Assembly: GCA_023091735.1 (NCBI GenBank)
Contig: JALKBU010000079.1
Coordinates: 1-64,000 of the forward strand
Origin: Trichomonas tenax
Lineage: Eukaryota; Parabasalia; Trichomonadida; Trichomonadidae
Direction: 5' to 3'
DNA: 64,000 nt
Shown: positions 58,514 to 64,000 of the stretch, in pieces
Position numbering within the stretch: the stretch's first letter is position 1
Layout: each line of letters opens with the position of its first letter
Position numbers and translations under genes: made by a program
The notes under the pieces: model-generated
What the model was told of the DNA's origin: nothing
Database searches by the model: none
Seen by the model: only the letters and a program-made list of their open reading frames with translations

Positions 58514-59668
58514 GCATTATTCCCCAAAAGAAAATTCAAAGTTTTGCTCTAATATGCCACAAAACAAAGGCCACAAATCCAGAATAAGATCATCATTATA
58601 CACAGATATTATGAAAATCACTTCATCTGTTTAAAATATAATTTCAAAAAGCAAACATCTGAAGATAGTTCGAAACAGAATCAAGTTCGTGAAGCTTATA
58701 CATAGTTTTCCCCACATGTAACCTGAATTTACAAAAGATTAAGTTCTATTTTGCTTCAAATATGCATTACACCTCCTCCTCCCGAAGCCACTTCTAAAGG
58801 AAATCGTATTCAGCTATATTTAACCTCCATATACCTCAATGGACATAAAAATACTAGGTCCGAAAGAAAATCACTACATCAAGGCTGAATACCCAATGAA
58901 ATCGTACAATTCACAACAGAAGACTGTGATGAAGCTTTATCTGACTTATTACACAACAATTTTGTAATCGAGATATTATTAGTTTTTGATTCGTAATTAC
59001 TCACTTATACTTGTTAAAATTTTGTTTTATATCGGAGCTGAGATAATAATGCTGTGAATACATTATTATCTTGCTTACTTTTTGGAAATCAGATTAGATT
59101 ATCTCCTTGTAGTGGAGATATCCGAGTATTAATATTACTATTCCAAAATTCAGGTTATACTGAGAAAGGTATTTAGTTTTCTTTGAAATTGAAACAATGA
59201 ATTCGCGGTGTATTTCCCCATCAAATGTATGATTCCCCACTGAAAAAATTCTCCCCATTTTCCAAAAAACACTTTTTAATGTAAAATATAATTTTCCCCA
59301 TTTGGGGACGCACGTGGGGAAGCCCCCCATATGGGAAATGGGAAAAAGCTCGATGGTTGTTTCGATGATAAAAAAATATTTCCAAAATTTGAAAATTTTT
59401 TCGAAAATTTTGAATTACAGCAAATTTTAGATCTTTCCTTATCATAGGGTATATTCGATATTACCATAATGACATATATTTACCCAAAAATATCGAAAAA
59501 AGTATATACCAATAAATACAAAATAACCTTAGAATTTGAGTGAGTGAGTGTCAATTGGTCGAAGTGCACCCTTAATCTCTGATTTTTATTAGCAATGTTT
59601 AGTCGCTGCTGAACATTTTAGGAAAATTGATGGATTTTTTTTTTGAAAAACTATAAAATAACATACAT
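58514..59668. other. Gene-free region with GC-rich palindromes
   Basis: No gene. At 59297-59340 lies a cluster of short palindromes (CCCCATTTGGGG, GTGGGGAAGCCCCCC, CCCATATGGG). At 59574-59627 is a copy of a dispersed sequence also found at 62590-62650. Confidence 0.5.
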
Positions 59669-61138
59669 TTATTTCCTAACAATTTCCGCCATAAGCTGTG
59701 ATGGACTTGCCATGTTCGTTGGGATGAAAACAAACTGGTCCATTGGACGAATGTTTCGTGCTAAGTTTCTCATAGCAGCGAGTTCGGCAGCGCAAAGGCC
59801 GCCTGGAATAACAATGAACCATCTCTGTGGTTCGTTGATGATTGGCATTGTTGTTGATATATATGAAGGATTAACTGGGAACTTAGGTCTCTTCCAGTCA
59901 TCGCAAATGATTGTTGCGAAGATAGCTGTCAAAGCACCAACTTCCGCGCAATAAGCTTTTGCTTTTGATGGCAATGAAACACTGACAGCAGTGGTGAGGA
60001 ACTCATCTATTCTATTCCATTTAGCCATTGGTTGAACGCCCAAAGCTTGTCCGAGGAAGCGCGCGTATGGTTCTGCTTGTTTGTTGTTCTTTGATCTCAT
60101 AATTGTCAATGCTCTGAATGCTAATTCGTATGTGTTTCTGTCTAAAGCGAGAATTCTTGATTGCGTGAATGCATCACTGATTTGGCCGTTTTGGGTCTCA
60201 AGGAGAAGTGTTTCAAGATAATTATCTCTCAAAAGACCTTCGATCTTATTTAATAAATCTGCATGTGTGTTTTTAAGCTCATTTTGTAATGATGTGCCTA
60301 CACCCATGACATTGAGTCTCCTGCGAACTTCATCCAGAGTTCTCACAGCAATATCTTCGAATAAATCATCATCGTTCGATGTTGCTGGTGTTCTTCGTCC
60401 AAAAATCTGTGCCTGGTGTGGAGGAGTGATTTCTAAGTCAAATTCATCGAAAAGAACGAGTTCCTCTAAGTATCCAATATATGTTTCGTTGAATCTCAGC
60501 GGTGTTAACAAATCTAAAGTTCTGTCGAGTAAAATCAAGTTGTTGTTGCAACGTTCGATTTTCGGTGATAAAGCATCAAGAAAACCTGAACCAACTTTCG
60601 CTGATAACGTTCCTATACCGTAAACACGATTAAATCCACCAAAAATATGTGCTAAAATCGTAAGACCGGCCTTCAAGGCTTTGTTCTGATAGGCCTGGTT
60701 CTGAAGATAGAAGTCAGAAAACGTGCCGATCGGCATTAACAGACATTTCTTTCTTGGAACGAAAGGAAATGGCCATCCTGCGTATTTTATTGGATTAAAC
60801 GGTTGTGCCATTATATTGAATTTGAATGATATCGATGGAATAGGAACAGTGAGAAAAATGATTTCAGCTTTTTGTGAAATATTGTTGCAGTATTTCAAAG
60901 TTTCACCGGGGGATCCCAAAACTATCACCATGTCCCCCTCTTTCTTATTCTGCATCATATTTGCGAGCGGATATATTTCCATGTTGTCAAGTTTATTTGA
61001 ATCTTTTATATATTTGAGGAAGAAGTAGAAAACGGGGTCCACGTAAACCGGACACCCCAAATATATCTTTGATATCGATGTAAGTGCCGCAATTGCGCTT
61101 TTCACAATATGCGCTTGCCACCACTCTTTATCATTCAT
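59669..61138 (-). CDS. Sec1/Munc18 (SM) family protein, Vps33/Vps45/Sly1-like
   Basis: The protein has 489 aa from ATG 61138; a GTG two codons earlier is not used. Family signs: the central ILLDRTLDLLTPL (about 220-235, the L-L-D-R-x-x-D-x-x-T-P motif of SM proteins), preceded by VYGIGTLSAKV and followed by the insert GRRTPATSNDDDLFEDI. At the C-terminus QRWFIVIPGGLCAAELAAMR matches V-x-G-G-x-(T/S)-x-x-E-(I/L)-A-A-x-R. Known role: binds SNAREs and promotes membrane fusion. It is shorter than most SM proteins (about 550-650 aa), mainly at the N-terminus. The subclass cannot be fixed by eye. Confidence 0.88.
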   Translation of the reverse strand: MNDKEWWQAHIVKSAIAALTSISKIYLGCPVYVDPVFYFFLKYIKDSNKLDNMEIYPLANMMQNKKEGDMVIVLGSPGETLKYCNNISQKAEIIFLTVPIPSISFKFNIMAQPFNPIKYAGWPFPFVPRKKCLLMPIGTFSDFYLQNQAYQNKALKAGLTILAHIFGGFNRVYGIGTLSAKVGSGFLDALSPKIERCNNNLILLDRTLDLLTPLRFNETYIGYLEELVLFDEFDLEITPPHQAQIFGRRTPATSNDDDLFEDIAVRTLDEVRRRLNVMGVGTSLQNELKNTHADLLNKIEGLLRDNYLETLLLETQNGQISDAFTQSRILALDRNTYELAFRALTIMRSKNNKQAEPYARFLGQALGVQPMAKWNRIDEFLTTAVSVSLPSKAKAYCAEVGALTAIFATIICDDWKRPKFPVNPSYISTTMPIINEPQRWFIVIPGGLCAAELAAMRNLARNIRPMDQFVFIPTNMASPSQLMAEIVRK

Positions 61139-61169
61139 TGTCACGTTTTTTTACATGTTTTCATATTTT

Positions 61170-61345
61170 GATTTTCATGGAATCATTTCAGATATAGATC
61201 CGCTATGTTGCGGGTATGATACAGCAGAAATAATAGGCTCTGATTTTATTTTTGAACATCTTCATCAATTTTTTGATTCTTAAATTTGGATTTTCATGGA
61301 ATCATTTCAGATATAGATCCACTATATTGCGGGTATGATACAGCA
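61170..61345. repeat. Tandem duplication, 119-bp period
   Basis: GATTTTCATGGAATCATTTC followed by AGATATAGATCC(G/A)CTAT(G/A)TTGCGGGTATGATACAGCA occurs at 61170-61226 and again at 61289-61345 with two differences. It lies 30 bp upstream of the SM-protein start, so it may be part of its promoter. Confidence 0.85.
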
Positions 61346-62749
61346 TAAAATATGGGCTTTAATTTCGAAATTTTTATTCTTGAATATTTTAATCATTTCT
61401 TGAATTTCAATTTTGGAACTTCTTTGGATCCTTAATCTCTTATGTGTTAAATTTTATAATGTGGAAAGCTACTATGATCAGTAAAACACATTCTAAATTA
61501 CCAATAAAAATGATGGGCAATTAAATTTTTATACACAAAGTCGGCGAAACTCGTTTTTTAACTCATTGGATTAACTTTTTGCTAAGTTATTGAACCTCAA
61601 TGTACAAAATCATGTTGTGCATGATATATTAAAGAATTAGCTAAAAAGTCTATATTTCATTAAAATATTAGATATATCTTGCATCAAAAACATTGATTTG
61701 CCATGATGTGCTTTACTCATTATAATATATTATATTCCCATTGTATAGCATTTTCATAACTTAAAAAAGGCTGTTGTCGATGATAAATAGATAAATTTAA
61801 TCACAAATATGCTTTGATAGCTTTTTTGAAAAAAAAAGTATTTCAAGTGTTCACACATAAGAGGCTAAATTTGACAAGTTTATTAAATTGAGAAGAATAA
61901 CACACAGAGCTTTTTATAATTGAAGACATGTGAAATACAATATGACACGTATAATTGATTTACGTGACAGAATTTTATCAAGGGAAAAAAACATAATTTT
62001 TTCTTTGCAGAATAAAAATTCCAAAAAGCCCTTTGGGTAGAATAAAAGAAAATAAGATTTTAAGCTCGGAGATTTGTGTAATAATGATCATGATATGTTC
62101 TGTGGGCAAGTAATAAGGCTTACAATCGTATTATATGGTATAGCATTTTGTGGGCAGCAGGGTCCGGCTAGATTTAGTAGGATAACAGCTAATTTTGAAT
62201 TTTGCAAATAGCAATTTGTGAGGGAAAAAACATGTAAAATTAAATATAATCCGATAGTTATGCTAGGCAGGAGAGATGAAAGCGAGGCTGCTCATAAAAG
62301 AGAGACCAAAGATAAGGCGAGAAGCAGTTTTTTTAAAAGATTACTCTAAAAACATTTTGAGAGGAAAAGAATTGAATTGATCTCAGAAAAGTTTTTTTTT
62401 TGAAATGCTGATGATTATTTTTCATAATTTTTGAAATATTTACAAATTTTATCGCAAGACCAAAAAAACTCGCTAAATCGAGCTGTTTTCGTGATATTCA
62501 GGAATATCACAAAATGTCAATACTATTGATGCTATCATTTTGTTATTTTGACGATGTAAACATGGAAAATTAAATCTCGAAAATTCCTCGCTTAATCTAT
62601 GATTTTTATTTTGTATTTCCAATCTATAGTCGATGCTGAGCATTTTAGGACCACAGAGTAAAGCAAATTGATATAATAATATAGAAAATGCAAACAATTT
62701 TGTTTTGAATACATAAAAACTAAAGCGAGAGATTGTTAAGGTGTCATGA

Positions 62750-62829
62750 AAAGTGACATTATCTAACATGTAAAGTTATCAGAATATCTAGTTTTATGTG
62801 TCAAAATATTAATATTTTTGACATGTAAA
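62750..62829 (-). promoter_or_regulatory. Orphan promoter module
   Basis: In sense (minus): TTTACATGTCA (62829-62819), TTTTGACACAT, TTTACATGT (about 62775), then TGTCACTTTTCATGAC near 62755-62742. This is the full order seen before NOT2, but the ATG after the initiator is followed within three codons by TAA, so no protein gene follows directly. Confidence 0.45.
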
Positions 62830-62870
62830 GTCATATAATCATTCAAATTATGTATTAGTTTTTATTTCAA

Positions 62871-62965
62871 AATCGCGTCTGACGGGAAAAACTGGAGACT
62901 ATATTGACACATGTACCACGCATGTTAGTAGCTAAACTCACAGATCTTCCTTTCATACGCCATCA
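62871..62965. repeat. Imperfect long hairpin, related to 63046-63154
   Basis: The arm words TCGCGTCTGACGGGAAAAAC, then TGGAGACT (left) and CTCACAGATCTTCCTTTCAT, then ACGC (right) correspond to the arms of the hairpin at 63046-63154 in opposite order, with several mismatches. It is a decayed relative. Confidence 0.5.
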
Positions 62966-63045
62966 TTAAGAAATCAAAGATTTCCACTTCAGAATCCCTC
63001 TGAAGAGCAAAATTAAATGCTTGATTGGGACAGGGAGCCAAGGTG

Positions 63046-63154
63046 CTAGCAATCCGGTCCACAGTTCTTCCTTTCAGAAGCATTCTGTAGAGTAAATCGC
63101 TGATTATTTCGAAAACCGCGTCTGAAAGGAAGAACTGTGGACTGGATTGCTAAG
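63046..63154. repeat. Long inverted repeat (hairpin) with 33-bp arms
   Basis: The left arm CTAGCAATCCGGTCCACAGT, then TCTTCCTTTCAGA (63046-63079), and right arm (63121-63154, reverse complement CTTAGCAATCCAGTCCACAG, then TTCTTCCTTTCAGA) match with about two differences, separated by about 41 bp. It is MITE-like or a structured RNA. Confidence 0.8.
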
Positions 63155-63523
63155 ATTTGGGCATTTGTGCCAATCTAGCCTGTTTTGTGAAACAAAATAA
63201 ACTAATTTTTGAGATACGAAATTTCGAAAAATAACACATATAGTTACGTCATTAAAGTGCTTCTCTTGCTGATGGAACCATCTCATTCAAATAAGAACAA
63301 TCTATATCTCGTGTAAATTATAATGTGTAAGTAGGAACAAGCTGTGCACGGTATTGACCTCTCCAGCTCCATCTAAACTATAACGGACGTAAAAAAAATA
63401 AGGTTAAAACTTCACCTACCTATAAGAAAAAAAGCCATGTTTTTATGCAATATTTTTGAAATATTAACACAAAACATGAAGTAGCATTAAGATAAGACAA
63501 AAACCGGAAACAATATAATATTG

Positions 63524-63532
63524 TCACTTTTC
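63524..63532 (+). promoter_or_regulatory. Initiator-like TCACTTTTC upstream of ORMDL
   Basis: TTGTCACTTTTCTTAATC 49-57 bp before ATG 63581. It matches the initiator-like boxes of NOT2 and the 99-aa gene. The larger distance implies a longer 5' UTR, or that another site is used. Confidence 0.4.
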
Positions 63533-63580
63533 TTAATCTAAAATTTTGATAAGTTTTCTATCGGTCAAAATTTTTTATTT

Positions 63581-64000
63581 ATGAAAAAGAGTCCTTCCAT
63601 TCCACAGCTTCTCAACAAGAACGTCCAATTCATCGACAATCCTATCTGCTGGGTATTCTACGTCTTTTTATTCTTAATTGTTCGTGTTATGCTCTCCGGT
63701 ATCGGAATTCCAACAAGCGCTGCATGGACATTAGTCAATTTTATCCACGGCGGCATCACATTCCTCACATTCCACTGGCTTAAAGGCACACCTTTTGTTG
63801 ATGATCACGGTGCTTATTCTACACAGACCTTCTGGGAGCAAATTGATGACTCAATTCAGTTTGCTCGCGCACGCAAGTTCCTTATGATCTTCCCGATTGT
63901 CCTTTTATATTTCGCATTAGATGCTGGACATTGGGAACTCGCTTACGCTTGGCTTAACTTACCAGTCTTGGCTCTCGTCTTAATTCCAAAGTTACCATTC
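63581..64000 (+). CDS. ORMDL: ORMDL family protein (ORM1-like), 3' end outside the window
   Basis: The frame starts at ATG 63581 and stays open to the window end (140 codons). It translates as NPICWVFYVFLFLIVRVMLS, then AAWTLVNFIHGGITFLTFHW, LKGTPFVDDHGAYSTQTFWE, QIDDSIQFARARKFLMIFPI, VLLYFALDA and finally VLALVLIPKLPF. This follows ORMDL closely (WTL.N..H......H..KGTPF.......T.WEQ.D....F...RKFL...PI.L). Four membrane segments are expected. The conserved PKLP...HGVRIFGIN end should lie just beyond the edge. Known role: ER membrane inhibitor of serine palmitoyltransferase that sets sphingolipid synthesis. Codon use is biased as in highly expressed genes. Confidence 0.93.
   Translation, partial: MKKSPSIPQLLNKNVQFIDNPICWVFYVFLFLIVRVMLSGIGIPTSAAWTLVNFIHGGITFLTFHWLKGTPFVDDHGAYSTQTFWEQIDDSIQFARARKFLMIFPIVLLYFALDAGHWELAYAWLNLPVLALVLIPKLPF

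Larger units (their letters stand above)
61139..63580. other. 2.4-kb repeat-rich region without supported genes
   Basis: It contains a 119-bp-period tandem duplication (61170-61345), a dispersed repeat (62590-62650), an orphan minus-strand promoter module (62750-62829), two related long hairpins (62871-62965 and 63046-63154) and the ORMDL promoter at 63524. I found no tRNA, rRNA or other known RNA gene. Confidence 0.5.

Noticed and set aside
59094..59467. Three overlapping minus-strand frames around the GC-rich palindromes
   Set aside because: The frames exist because of the palindromic GC-rich patch; none shows protein-like composition.
62473..62769. 98-codon minus-strand frame starting with ATG 62769
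   Set aside because: Its first codons overlap the initiator-like TGTCACTTTTC, so transcription would start inside it, and the composition is not protein-like.
61139..63580. tRNA, 5S rRNA or other structural RNA genes
   Set aside because: I looked for T-arm GGTTCGA-type boxes and rRNA-like stretches here and in other gaps and found none; the hairpins present do not fit tRNA.
1..64000. Spliceosomal introns and CRISPR arrays
   Set aside because: I saw no GTATGT...CTAACACAC-AG type trichomonad intron interrupting any recognised gene, and no regularly spaced direct repeats.

Overview
The window is AT-rich nuclear DNA of a trichomonad (Parabasalia; Trichomonas/Tritrichomonas type). The evidence: all recognisable protein genes are single uninterrupted reading frames; lineage-expanded families are present (BspA-like leucine-rich repeats, trichomonad ankyrin proteins, PF12810 glycine-rich proteins); initiator-like TCAC/TTTTT sequences sit just before start codons; and TAAA often overlaps or closely follows stop codons. 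The species cannot be fixed from the sequence alone. Several starts were moved to the first in-frame ATG, because longer versions began with TTG, CTG or GTG.

Layout. 1-294 is the edge of an unknown gene carrying tandem short hairpins. 1310-20183 holds a TMEM33/Pom33-like membrane protein, an ARM-like protein, an acidic/lysine-rich protein, a MITE (5742-6099), the membrane nucleoporin gp210, a beta-propeller protein, a TENT4/TRF4-type nucleotidyltransferase, two proteins I do not recognise, an ankyrin protein and a small 100-aa protein. 20455-24177 is a tetraspanin followed by a cluster of broken BspA-like copies. 25089-43665 holds a CH-like protein, a helical protein, an SLC35F6-like transporter, a large acidic protein, a degenerate EF-hand protein, a HECT ligase, cytosolic GluRS, a second ARM-like protein and a Sec24-like protein. 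43703-50261 has an ankyrin gene, an ankyrin pseudogene, a TBC RabGAP and two glycine-rich family members, one of them 5'-broken. From 50262 genes are sparse: a 1.17-kb inverted-repeat element (51030-52201), a 99-aa gene, NOT2, ribosomal protein eS7, a tyrosine-recombinase relic inside inverted repeats (57649-58513), an SM (Sec1/Munc18) protein, a 2.4-kb repeat-rich gap, and the 5' part of an ORMDL gene at the edge.

Functionally the window is a mix of housekeeping genes: translation (eS7, GluRS), RNA turnover (NOT2, TENT4), secretory traffic (Sec24, SM, TBC), nuclear pore (gp210), lipid homeostasis (ORMDL) and ubiquitin (HECT). Genes are independent, on both strands, with no operons. The main new signals are a recurrent near-palindromic promoter motif (TTTACATGTCA / TGACATGTAAA), its apparent outward-facing presence in the inverted repeats of the 51-52 kb element, the tandem double hairpins at the left edge, and the recombinase-containing inverted-repeat element.
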